From NCBI GenBank assembly GCA_001466705.2, contig LATX02000174.1:496001-560000 (forward strand): a DNA stretch of 64,000 nt, in the 5' to 3' direction. The position numbers and the translations under genes were made by a program. This document shows, piece after piece, positions 48,582 through 58,955 of the stretch (within the stretch, counting starts at the first letter, position 1; each line of letters opens with the position of its first letter). The DNA comes from Moniliophthora roreri. Its lineage: Eukaryota; Basidiomycota; Agaricomycetes; Agaricales; Marasmiaceae. The notes beneath the pieces were generated by a model. That model saw nothing but the letters and a program-made list of their open reading frames with translations. It made no database searches and had not been told where the DNA came from.

Positions 48582-49152
48582 GAGAAGCGATTCTTCTCGA
48601 CTCCATTTCTATCCTTGGGAAACCGGGTGCCAGTGGGACGACGGTTCAGGAAAAATGGCGTTGGTGAAGGATGAAGCTTTGAAGCTCATGGTCCGGAATT
48701 TGCTATTTTCTCGGATTCGCCGGCCGGCTTTTACATAAGTCGCCTTTAATGGCATCTTAATAACCAAATAATGAGTTTTGAGGTGAAAAAAGAAAACATG
48801 GCCCGATTCATTCTCCCCGTGTCCTTGAGCTACGTATACGACAGAAAGCACTTTCTTTCGTACGCACGGATAGTCCACAAAAAGCTTGACGTACCAAAGG
48901 TCCAACGAAATTGCCCAAGGTCCTGTTTCTATAATGTAGCGGCCGATTTTATGATGGTAGCGACTATTTTGAGTCATCGAATCATACTTGAGCAGAATTG
49001 CATTGAACTGCATAGCGGGAGTAGGCCTGAAGGAAGGTAGATTTGACAACGAAAACATGAGAATCAAAATGTTGCACGGCTATACTGCAGAATGCAGAGA
49101 TATTCCAAAAGGTCCAAGAAAGTATATAAGGGTGATCGTATGTCCGTGCCTC
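48582..49152. other. Intergenic, nothing recognised
   Basis: A spacer upstream of the MFS gene and downstream of the hypothetical gene at 49.15 kb. Open frames on both strands lack family features. Confidence 0.4.
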
Positions 49153-49917
49153 TTAGCCTCTTCGGCGTCCTCCTCCATTACGACTATGATTACCGTTACC
49201 AATCAACCTCTCAGCATCATCCGCTACGTTATTAATGGCCAACGTATAGATCTCGTGTTTGAACGTTTCAAACTTTGCGGTCTCGTTGAATAGCACACCT
49301 CGATCGCTCCCAACAAGCTTCCTAACCATACGATCGTAGTTCAAGACTCTGTTCGTGTCACGGCCGAAGAATTCATCATTGAGAAGCTGGGTAATGTGGG
49401 TAGCGTACGTGTCAAGCTCGGCGATACGGCTTGGATAGACAAACATGACTGCATGGGCATGTCGTCTCCAACAAAAGTACCAATCGGTTAAGCTGAAAAC
49501 GCGTTGGTGCGGTTTAGGTGAAGGTGTAGGAATGATGTGACCTTGGTCGACGTCCGAGATGATGACTTTACGCGTGTTCGAGTTGGAGCGATCGTGATAC
49601 GAGAGGATGGCATCAAAGTCAATAAAGTCATCGAGAAGGATATTGACCCAGAGGTCTAATGAGAAGTCTGGGAGGTTGAACGTAGTGTATAGGAGGCGCC
49701 TGAGGCACTCGTGGATGTCTCTGGAGTGGTTGTCGACTTGTTACACGATAAGAACATGCTGATTGGTGAGTTTAGGGTCGTTGGGATGGAGGAAGGCGCA
49801 AAGGGGTGGATCAAATGCAGGTTTCCCGTGCGAGACTTTAGAACGTGATTCTTCGTCGCTAAAGGCTTCAATGCGAGGGCGTTTGGAGCCCGTCGCGAGG
49901 GAATTCGATGAGACCAT
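49153..49917 (-). pseudogene. Hypothetical agaricomycete protein with one internal stop
   Basis: One frame spans ATG 49917 to the stop at 49153 (254 codons) with a single TAA at 49743-49741. The N-terminus is Ser/basic-rich (MVSSNSLATGSKRPRIEAF). The C-terminal half has FSLTDWYFCWRRHAHAVMFV, YPSRIAELDTYATHI, RVLNYDRMVRKLVG and FETFKHEIYTL. This spacing (DWxxxWxxxxxAxxFxxPxRxxEL, then an R-x-x-NYD-x-x-x-R segment) recalls a lineage-specific family common near retroelements in mushroom fungi. The function is unknown. The tail is Gly/Arg-rich (GGGRRRG). Apart from the one stop it looks intact. Confidence 0.5.
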
Positions 49918-50242
49918 TTCTGCGAGGAGGACAACTACTCTTTGAACTTGAAGCTAGCTGAAGAGCAAGGGTAGGGTACCTATAACCGCGACTGGTTGTG
50001 AAAGGTGGAAGTGAGGGTGGGTGAGGGTGAATGAGGTAGAATGCGTTGAACTTGTAACAGTGTTATTCATTTTCATTTCGGTTTTGCCCCGGGACTGACC
50101 GCGTATCACTCACTTCCTTGCGATGAACTTAAGCGCTCACGCTCTGGTCTGGGTCGTACATTGTCTAGATACGCATCAATGTCCGTTGTGAAGATCAAGG
50201 CGTCTACAGTTCAACAGCCACCAGAGCCATTACTAGGCACAT
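49918..50242. other. Intergenic upstream of tRNA-Tyr
   Basis: It contains a short GTGAGGGTG-type tandem motif near 50005-50030. No gene. Confidence 0.4.
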
Positions 50243-50330
50243 CCGACCTTAGCTCAGTTGGAAGAGCACGAGACTGTAATAGGTTGTCAAGTATATCTCG
50301 GGGTCGCCTGTTCGAACCAGGCAGGTCGGA
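50243..50330 (+). tRNA. tRNA-Tyr (GUA) with ~15-nt intron
   Basis: The acceptor stem CCGACCT/AGGTCGG is perfectly paired (50243-50249 with 50323-50329), with discriminator A. The D stem GCTC/GAGC, anticodon stem CGAGA/TCTCG and T arm GCCTG-TTCGAAC-CAGGC are complete. The anticodon loop starts CTGTAA, so the anticodon is GTA. About 15 nt (50280-50294) interrupts the gene one base 3' of the anticodon, the standard eukaryotic intron site, found in tRNA-Tyr genes generally. A T3 follows the gene; a T5 lies at about 50356-50360. Confidence 0.93.
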
Positions 50331-51489
50331 TTTGTTACGGTATGCATATGGTTGCCTTTTTGTCATTACCAGAGCGATGATGAAAGACACCCTCTACACC
50401 CAACAATGATACCCGCTCAATTGCAAGTTGATCTCACCCTCACGTTTCACCTGCAGGAAAAATCATCCAAAAGGCCCCCAAGGGAAATCTGGTTGAATTC
50501 GAGTGAATTCGACACAATTAATTTGGAATGGCTCATTCGTTCAACGAGGGAAACTGACGTTTAGGCCATGCCAAAATTTCAAACGGCCTTTCCGGGACTT
50601 CTGCATTGCTATCCCATTGATTCCTAAATGAATGTTGTCTGCATTGTTGTTACTACCGCACATGACTTTGCTACATGTTTCATGTACAGAGATGTCGAAG
50701 TTATAAGCACTCTTGGTTGCGTAGGCTGAAATGTAAGGAGTATATAGCCTGCGTGGATTTTATCAGGACAGGAAAGCTCGGGTCAACTGGGTGAGACGCA
50801 CCTAACATTCTCGCAATACCTCAAGTCATATCACGCCTCCCTTGCGCTTCAGTCGTGATACAAAGCAGTCATCATGCTTGAATAGATAGGACATGAAAAA
50901 GCCAGCTAAGCAGTGGATGAGCAGATCCTCAGGATGTGAACCGATATCCAGAAAGTATTATAACTTGATTCGAGAGCGCGATTTGAGCACGACGCGTCAA
51001 TAATTGAATCTAAAACGTGAATTTCGAGGCTTTCTAACTGTCTAGCGGGTCTTGAGGCGTCTTGAGGGACGAGCGTAGGTGATGGAAGCCGCTGGGAAGT
51101 TCAACTTGCGGGCAACAGCGGAATGTTGTTTTGAAGATGAGATTCTTATGACGAGCTAGTGAAAATTATCGGACGACTTTGGGAACTGAAAGGACTCAAC
51201 AATCGGAACTCACCTCACCTGCGCATCCAAGCCAACACCATATCGCAATCTCCCTCGCTCCCTTGCTGCTGACGTGCTGTTTTCCGAGCTCGTAATCGCA
51301 CCCTACTGATCAGCCGTTCCTGTGTATCCGCCCAATTATAGGTGGTTAAACATACCAGAAACCAGACTGTATAGGAAGGGAGCGAGTATCCAGGCGGCGG
51401 CGGCGGCGGGAGAAAACTTGGCAATATATAGGATTACAGCCATGACTGTAAACGATCCTGCTGTACCCGGACGGTACCCCCGAAATTCT
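50331..51489. other. Intergenic, nothing recognised
   Basis: About 1.2 kb without a supportable gene. A (GGC)n-like GGCGGCGGCGGCGGCGGG run lies near 51393-51410. Confidence 0.4.
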
Positions 51490-52060
51490 CATAAAATCAA
51501 AGCTACCTGTTTTACACTCCTCAAGTTTCTACAACGCGCTTGGGCATCGTCGTCTCGCTCCTTCCCTTCTTTTCCTCGACCCTGGCTGCTAGTACTCCTG
51601 CTCAAGAATTGCTTGATGTTATAAACCATTATCGAAAGGAGGCAAATGTCGCTCCGCTGACTTGGTATGCTGATTTCGCTAAAGAGGCACTGGATGAATC
51701 TAAAATATGCAATGCAAATCTTTCGAAATATGAACGTTATAGTAAGTATCTGACTCTGCGAAACGAATACCACTCTCACAGCGGTCGTTGTGTGTAGCGT
51801 TCGGCTTGCCTCAAGCGAACGGAAGAGACCTCCGAAGACAATTCTTTGACAAATGCCATTGTGATCAAGGTGCGTTGTCTCCGTGTTCTTCTTCATTTCT
51901 TTCCTTGAGGGCACTCCTGTTTAGGCTGCTGGGATATGATGATGTCGCAAAATGGCACAAGTTTGGGATGTGGTCAAGCAAAATACATGTCCGCAGACGT
52001 CGGCTTGTTCGTTTATTGTGTAATAAATTGGTAGTATTCTCCAGTAGCGACTATGGATTA
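51490..52060 (+). pseudogene. CAP/PR-1-like secreted protein remnant
   Basis: GIVVSLLPFFSSTLAAS looks like a signal peptide. It is followed by ELLDVINHYRKEANVAPLTW and FAKEALDESKICNANL, the N-terminal helix pattern of fungal PR-1/CAP proteins, then a GTAAGT donor near 51740. No ATG lies in this frame; a possible start region sits in another frame (FTLLKFLQRAW), implying a frameshift. The downstream part near 51925-52030 retains only weak similarity and has stops. The family call is tentative. Confidence 0.4.
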
Positions 52061-52128
52061 TAGTACTGCAGCGCTTGAACTCTAACTTGTACTGTACCGA
52101 GTACCAGTAATTTGTTGTGCCGTGTCTC

Positions 52129-52290
52129 TGCCGCTCGTTATCCCATTCATTAACCCACTCTTGAATATGGCATCCCACGTCTTTCAGGGCCAAGGTGATC
52201 TTATCTTGAAGACTCAATCATGATGGGAACACCCTCTGGTTCATTGGGTGCACTCAATGCGACACAGGCGACGGATGTACCAGGGGATCT
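52129..52290 (-). pseudogene. Partial second copy of the CMD-like gene
   Basis: It matches 53080-53245 at about 70-75% by eye: WYI...VALSAPNEPEGVPI and the following ~70 nt. There is a frame change and no flanking exons. It is a duplicated fragment of the gene immediately to its right. Confidence 0.65.
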
Positions 52291-52489
52291 TTATATGCTA
52301 TCGCTTATCGATTTACATGTATTCTCATACTGTCTCGATAGACTAGGCGACAGTCCATTCCTACAGATTCAGCAGCTAAATCTACTCAGATTGCTGGCTG
52401 CACGTGAACCCCAGCAGGGATTGCCCATTATAGCGCTATCATGTTAGTCCTTGACACTTATCGCTCAACAGTAGAAGGAAACGAAAATT

Positions 52490-53382
52490 TCTTCTCTTTC
52501 CTTTCTGACTGTTTTCGACTCCTTCACCAGTACATCTACAACTTCTGGAACACCCTCCTTCCACCTCACCTCAACCAACTCTGAACGTCACATTGCAATC
52601 TCCCTCGCTGCTCTGACTTCTTCCAAGCTTGCACCTACGCGTCTAGCGCCAGCTAAATGCCAATTGATTTGCTGATTAACGCTGCGAGGAGGGTGTATGA
52701 AGTCTCCAGGGCTGTGAGAACTTGCTGATTTTGGAGAGACAAATAAAAAGAGTACGTGAGTCCGTAGCCTATCGCGTTGGAGAATCAGCCTGGGTTTTAC
52801 CATTCATCCTAGTGAGCACGCACCGAAATTAGGATACACTCTATCCAATAGCCCCTGCACCTCTATAGCCGTGTTACCGTATAGTTCTTCAAAGAACGCT
52901 TTCCCACTTGCTGCATGGGCCGCTATTGATTTAGACGTATCTCTATCATGTCCTCATTTCATCAACACACAACGTGAATGCAAATGTATGTAATACGCGT
53001 ACCTTAATACCTCCCGTTCCTTCAGCTCCTCCGGCATCACAGAATCCAAAGTCATTAGACTATTAATGGCCTTGGCCCGCTCGTTACGCCACTCTTGAAT
53101 ATTGCATCCCGTGTCTTTCGGGCCAGAGTTATTCTATCTTTCCCCTCCACCCCTTGAAGAGCGTACTGGAACACGATAGGAACACCTTCTGGTTCGTTGG
53201 CTGCACTGAATGCGACAGAGGCGAGGATGTACCAGGGGTTTTTCCATACTGTTTGTGAGCGGGTTAGTTGAGATGATTGGCGGTAAGATAAGGAGATACG
53301 CACATTTACTGCTGCTGGATGGTGGATAGATACCCTGCATCCCGCGGAGGAACGAGGGCGTTGTGCGTGTCGCCGCGGACAT
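52490..53382 (-). pseudogene. Carboxymuconolactone-decarboxylase-like (AhpD fold) gene, broken
   Basis: It starts MSAATRTTPSFLRGMQGIYP at 53382. After a GT-AG intron the frame reads NPWYILASVAFSAANEPEGV and ARKTRDAIFKSGVTSG, then AKAINSLMTLDSVMPEEL in another frame, so there is a frameshift near 53065. The next exon has AAHAASGKAFFEELYGNTAI and LLDRVYP. The last part has LETSYTLLAALI and INWHLAGARRVGASLEEVRAA in different frames, then a stop after EIAM near 52588. These blocks follow the order of fungal CMD-domain proteins of ~230 aa. With at least three frame breaks it is unlikely to work. The typical CxxC of AhpD is not apparent. Confidence 0.6.
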
Positions 53383-53740
53383 TGTTGGGGGTGGGGAAGA
53401 GATAGCCCCAGGGCCATGATAAGGGGCCTCGGCAGAAGAAATTCGAAACCGGAATAAGAAATCATACAGTAATTATAAACACCAACACGCGTCGCGCTTG
53501 GAACTCGAAGGTCGGCCGCAACGCGTGCAATAATGACTGCCCATGCTTGTGAATGGAAGAGAGATACAGCCGGTATACTATACAACGTGGGAGGAATCTA
53601 TCATCAGTGTGGGATATATAAAACAATAGAGAATCAAGTAGGGTTTTACGACTCCGTACAACACCCGAAAGAACAGGACAGCTAGTACAAACCTGACAAG
53701 CGACATCTCACAATACTTCGTATAACACAAGCAATAGGCA
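53383..53740. other. Short spacer downstream of Dicer
   Basis: No gene seen. It separates the end of Dicer (53741) from the CMD-like pseudogene on the same strand. Confidence 0.4.
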
Positions 53741-56700
53741 CTACGTCGCACCTGCTTTTCCCTTTTCACCAGGATCCGTGATATCCATATCGATCGCCAT
53801 CTCGTCCCCTAAGCGTTCCATCGCCGAAGTAACCGCTGTCACCTTCTCCACTCCACACGTACATATCCTAACCAACGCCCTCTCACCACCAAGCTCCTGC
53901 AACGCGTCCAGTGCCCCCTCAGCCGTCATGTTCTTCGCCACGGACATACTACTTGATACAATCGGCCCTGCGAGTAAGACTCCATGTAGCCTCGCTTCAA
54001 TACCTTCGCGATCGCCAGCTTCTTTGGTTTGCGGTCTACAGGAAAGCGAGATGAACAAATATATAAGTAACCTGCAAGCCTATCCAGACAAACACGTACC
54101 GGAACTCAACCTTGAGGCGACACTTGTTCCCAGCGACCCATTTCGTCAAAATCGATACTGGATCCAAACATACAATGGGGCTCAACACCTCCAACACTTC
54201 TTGCATGACTCGTTCTACCACACCAGCCGTTACTTCATAATTGTACCCAGAATCAATGAATACTGCTCCCATGATAGCTTCGAATACGTCGCTGATAGCT
54301 TTGGGGGGATCGTATCGCCACCCGTCGCGTACGATCGTGACTGCTGATGCTGCTTCAAGGTGAGGTACGTATTGTGCAATGGCGGTGGATAGCTCGACAT
54401 TGTTGATCAGCATGATTTTGTGGATCTGGAGGTGCCGGATGGCGACTGATGACAGAGCAGGTGAGCAGACAGCTTTGGTGCGTGGAAGAGCGAGTTGGTG
54501 TGATGTTGCACTTGGAAACTTTCTGTAAAGGTAGTGAATGACGACTAGGTCGAGGATAGCTGGATGGTGCCAGAAAGTCAGTGTTGTGAATCGAATCAAC
54601 GTTGAAGGAGGCATACCATCACCGAGAAACTCGAGCCGCTGATATGATGATGTTGCAGAGTATGACGAGAACGATGGATGTGTGACCGCTTCTCGTAATA
54701 ACTCTCCATTGCGGAACTTGTACCCCAAACTCTCCTCTAAACTTGCAAACATGGGCGAAACTGCGACCTTCTCTACTCGTTCATACCGCATCGACCAAGG
54801 GGCCAACCCTCCGAACCCAAGCCCTAAAGCAACGCCTGCATGTAACGCCATAGGTATACCACCCGTTTCAAAAGCGCCTCCGACCAACGCTTCCATACAA
54901 TCCTGCAGACTTCGTCTAGGATACGTCCGCTTCACCATCCTCTTCCCCTGTCTATTCTCCGGTTCAACTTCAAGATACCTCCATACCCTCGTCTTTTTAT
55001 GGCTCTCGCTCGTAATAAATCTCTCCAACCCAACTTCCAACGCCCTTGAACACAAAAACCGATTCGAGATATTCGCTCGACGGAGGTGATCTAGTTGGCC
55101 TTCATGCTTATACGGGTACTTGTTGAACAGGTGGACAGTTGTACACAACTCCAAAACCGCGTCACCGAGAGTTTCTAATCGTTGATTGTTCCATCCGGCA
55201 GAGGCAGCCGGGATAGTGAGTGCTTGGAGAAGCAGTGTATCTTTAATAGGCGGTAGACCGAGTGCGAATCTGGCTTCCCGCGCTCGGTAGATATCGGTGA
55301 TGCGTTTACATAGGACTGGGAGTGCTCGCCAGGTGAGGAACATGGTTTCTGAAATGGGGAGCCACGAACAGCAGCCTTGGGGGATGAGTAAGGTTTCAGG
55401 TACAGTTGTGAGTTTCGTGGATGAGCCAGACATTGGGGTGAGAGGGTACACCCCCGAGGCAGTTCGGAGAGCAGTCGAAACCTCAATCATTGATCCGTCG
55501 GTTGGAACGAACGGCGTCCAACTCGAGCAATCTCTAGACCTTTTTCGTGTCCATCGATTAAGGTAGTATTCATAGTACGACGCATACTCTGCTTCTCCAG
55601 AGCCTGGCAGTGGAGGCGACATTGGCGTAAGGTCATGTTGGATCTTATGCAAAAGCAAGGTCCGCCCGCGTTGGTTGCAGTTGACCACCAGCGTACGTCC
55701 ATAATCTGCTTCTATGATCCCACTCCAATCTCGTACGCCTTTGGGATGCGATAACAGACGCTCGATCACCTCGTAGTCGGGCTCCAGAGCATCCGTAACG
55801 GGGACCAGATACAAGCTCGGTGCAGCAGCGAGCGTAGTTGTCGTCACCAAATGCCAAATCTCCAGTCGAGTATACTCCTCCAGCATCTTTCGCCGTACAC
55901 CCTCTTCCTCCTCATCAAACGCCAACGGACTCCCACCACCCATTTCGAACGCCCCAAAACCAAACTCAAATTGCACCGCAGGTAATAACGTGCCAGTGAC
56001 CAAACCCGCGACTAACACACCATTCATATACACCGGGTGCATCCAAAGCCTGTCCCGGTTCTCCAAGCCCCACGGGTCTCTAACCCAGACATCCATCGTT
56101 ACCGGAATCCCTTCATAGTCTAAAAGCGGCCTCTTATCCACATCCTCTGCCGCTTTCCCATTCTCAGAAGCTACCGGTAGCAAATACTCATCAAAAACAT
56201 CCAACTCTCTCAACCTCTTGACCGCTTTGAACGCTACAGCCCTCTTTGCTTCCTTCTTCGAATGCTTCAATGGTCCTTCGTATGATAGATCGTTCGGATG
56301 GAGGGGTAAACTGGCCGGAAGATCCAACGTGGCTTGAAAGTCTCCCGTGTATACCGGAACGTGGGGAGCGGTGTAAAGGTCGCGCGGGATAAGCGTGCAT
56401 AGGTGGTTCAAGAGAGCAATGGAGTTGTCGTAGTTGACAAATGCCGATGTATGTGGTACGACATATCGTTCACGGTCTTGCATATCCAACTCTACTTCTT
56501 CATCTGCGTCCGAGTCCGCATCTTCGTCCATGGCTTCTTCTAAGAAACCCTGAGGCCGAGAGACGTAGATATCTTTGAGGTGCACCTCAGCTTGCAGAAA
56601 CGCTTCGTATTTCGCTCGGGAAATCATGTCACCTTCAGGAAGCATGACGATGAATTTCGAGATCTTATTCCTGGCGCGGCCGCGGGATTGGACATAGGCT

Positions 56701-58353
56701 ACCATGTGTTGGAGAGGGTCGAAGCGGATGACAATGTCGCATGCCTATTAGGGTTGTATCGTTAGCTATGCAAAGGAAGTTAGATCACGACCACTTACTG
56801 GGAAATCGAGCCCTTCTTCAGCGACGGAGGTAGCAATCACTGTAGTAACATTAGAAAACCTGGACCAGAGAATACGAGAGAAACGACGAACAAAGATTGA
56901 TTGTGCCTTCTCGAAAAAGCTTCACCACATCAGGACCACGACTACACTTCAAGGTGCCTCTCAAGGACTCCTCGACGTCATTAACATTCCCACAAAAATC
57001 TCCGCATTTGACCAGTCCTTTCAACTCTTCAATGTATGGGAGCACCCTAGCAAGGCACGTCGCTACCTGCCTCTGTTCAACGAATACGATGCCTTGGAAG
57101 GTTGGGGTGTAATGTGTAGCCAGGATATCCACCAGTGTCTTGATTTTGGGCGTACACCATTCCAAAGGCACCATGAAAGGTAGAAGAAAGTGGTCGGACG
57201 GAACGCTATAGAACTGTTCGTAATCCACAAGAATGTCGATGATATCGTCAAAATGTTCCGGAAAATCTTCCATCGCTGTATGTGGAACGTTGACAACGAG
57301 GTCATCGCTAGTACCGGGATTAAGATCAGGTTGATAGAATGCAGAAATAGCATTTTTCATCTCCATGAAGAGATATAGAGACGCGCAGTAGGTTCCGAGA
57401 TTGCCCAAGGTGGCATAGTGTCGACGTTCGATATCTGGCCAGCATTCTGCTATGGCTGTTAGGGTTGCGCGATCAAATACGTTGATACAAGACCATAACG
57501 AAGGTTCGGGATAACTAAATTGTTCGAGTGAAATGGGATATTCTTGAATAACCTATTGTTACCTTGGAGTTAGCGACAGACAGCTAGCTTGAGAAGTTGG
57601 ACTCACCTCAGCAGGTTTCGGTGTGTGCTGCGCCAACTCATCAACGTGATCCAGTACACCAATAACTCGCGCGTCCATGTTGGTTTGGAGTTCGTTGAGA
57701 GAAACGATAGGGCTCTTTGCGTTCTGTATAGGTGAGGCGGTCAAGCCGAAAACTTTTGGACGATCCCCTGGTGGAAGGAGCATGTATTCTCGCATGATAC
57801 CGTTGTATGGATGGTTCTTTCGCGTATGATGACATTCGTCAAGGACCAGTAGAGAGACCTAGTAATCGTATTGAAAGGTGAAGCTGGATGAGACAAACGA
57901 ATACACATACCTTGTTAAGCCCCCATAATGAATGCGTCAACAGGTTCAAAAAGATCTGAGCTGATAGGTTTACATACTCTCATCTCGTACCAAAAAAGTC
58001 ACCGTCTACTCACCGGTCATAACGAAAACATCATACTTTGCAAACGTCCTTGCCCATCCTTCTCTGTCGGTCAACTCTAGCGAATGCGTGCTATGCAGCT
58101 TGATGACGCGTAAAGCCGAATGTTTCGCGATGAAATCAGCCTGCTGCTGAACAAGGGGGACCTTGGGAACAAGGAAGATAATTGCTTTCCCCCGAGCACC
58201 TTCTTGTGTAGCCATCCATTTAATTAAGAGGGTGCTGATGTAGGTCTTGCCACTACCGGTACCGAGAGCGGCGATGATGTTTTCTCGCTGAGCTTGGGTG
58301 AAGATTTCTTCTTGATACCGCCGAGGGAGGATGTCGGTGGTTGACATGGTCAA
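53741..58353 (-). CDS. Dicer-like endoribonuclease
   Basis: Eight exons join in frame to 1408 aa: 58353-58014, 57960-57911, 57858-57607, 57552-56892, 56839-56799, 56744-54617, 54559-54100 and 54035-53741. It cuts double-stranded RNA into small interfering RNAs. The helicase has GTGSGKT near residue 30, LLVLDECHHT near 135, TASP, and the C-lobe ATSVAEEGLDFP plus QSRGRARN near 470. A Dicer dimerisation (DUF283) domain follows at ~540-640. RNase IIIa has NNQRLETLGDAVLE at ~965 and DCMEALVGGAFE; IIIb has YQRLEFLGDAILDL at ~1148 and DVFEAIMGAVFID. All expected acidic catalytic residues are present. A C-terminal dsRNA-binding-like region (ALDALQELGGERALVRIC) follows. I see no obvious PAZ domain, as in many fungal Dicers. 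The acidic linker at ~510 (EDADSDADEEVELD) is unusual. Confidence 0.95.
54560..54616 (-). other. 57-nt in-frame intron inside the RNase IIIb signature
   Basis: The sequence GGTGATG|GTATGCC...CATCCAG|CTATCCTC splits the LGDA codon run of RNase IIIb. The intron is a multiple of 3 and stop-free, so an unspliced message stays open and adds 19 residues exactly at the catalytic signature. Confidence 0.85.
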
Positions 58354-58613
58354 GGTTGATCATGGACAAGAACACGGATGCATGTATAGAAGAAGACGGA
58401 TTCGACAGGTCGGCCGTCTTCTTCTCGGTGCCATCGATCTTGACCGCTGCGGAGAACGTGAAGAAAATTTCACACGTAAGTTGCAATGATGGGATGATCC
58501 TGGAAAGGTATTACGAGTAAGTAGTCCACGAACTGCGGTGAACTGCGGCCAACTATATCCACCTTTACTGCCAAATGCTTTTGGATAAAGGAAAGGAAAG
58601 GGACAAAAATGGG
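58354..58613. promoter_or_regulatory. Dicer upstream region
   Basis: About 260 bp between the Dicer start and the poly(A) tract beside the tRNA-Tyr gene; it must contain the Dicer promoter. No specific element is recognised. Confidence 0.4.

Positions 58614-58643
<30 letters not shown>
58614..58643 (-). terminator. Pol III terminator: 30-base T tract
   Basis: Thirty consecutive A on the plus strand are T on the strand of the adjacent tRNA gene and start 13 nt past its 3' end, where an RNA polymerase III stop is expected. Four to six T suffice for termination, so this tract is exceptionally long. Confidence 0.7.
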
Positions 58644-58644
<1 letters not shown>

Positions 58645-58655
58645 AGAACCCAGCA

Positions 58656-58748
58656 TCCGACCTGCCTGGCTCGAACAGGCGACCCCGAGATGTTTCTTAA
58701 GAGATATCCAATTACAGTCTCGTGCTCTTCCAGCTGAGCTAAGGTCGG
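58656..58748 (-). tRNA. tRNA-Tyr (GUA) with ~20-nt intron
   Basis: It has the same acceptor, D, anticodon and T stems as the gene at 50243, with anticodon loop CTGTAA and anticodon GTA. The intron is about 5 nt longer and unrelated in sequence, while the mature parts are nearly identical. This indicates purifying selection on the tRNA but not on the intron. It lies just upstream of Dicer on the same strand. Confidence 0.92.
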
Positions 58749-58864
58749 TGACACACATATGCCTCAAAGATGAGTGCTACATACAGACCAAGCTTAGTTA
58801 GATCTTCGGAACCTATACTGTCAAATTCGTGCGCGAATTCAAAACTATCGACCGAAGACCTGCG

Positions 58865-58955
58865 CCCGACCTGCCTGATCGAACAGGCGAACCCAAAATA
58901 ATGATCACCTGATCCCAACCACAGTCTTGTGCTCTTCCAACTGAACAAAGGTCGG
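58865..58955 (-). pseudogene. tRNA-Tyr-derived pseudogene, anticodon changed to GUG
   Basis: The acceptor stem CCGACCT/AGGTCGG is intact. The D stem is altered (GTTC/GAGC) and the anticodon arm reads CAAGA-CTGTGGT, putting GTG (His) where GTA should be. The 3' anticodon strand TTTTG pairs poorly, the T loop has six bases, and the discriminator is G instead of A. It probably arose by duplication of the tRNA-Tyr 120 bp away and is no longer functional as tRNA-Tyr. Confidence 0.8.

Noticed and set aside
53778..54347. 189-codon plus-strand open frame at the Dicer 3' end
   Set aside because: Antisense to Dicer exons 7 and 8 and runs through their intron; no domain.
54682..55089. Plus-strand open frame antisense to Dicer
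   Set aside because: It mirrors the codon structure of the RNase IIIa coding exon; typical shadow frame.
58470..58767. Poly-Phe-containing protein frames upstream of Dicer
   Set aside because: They translate the tRNA-Tyr gene and its T30 tract; not protein-coding.
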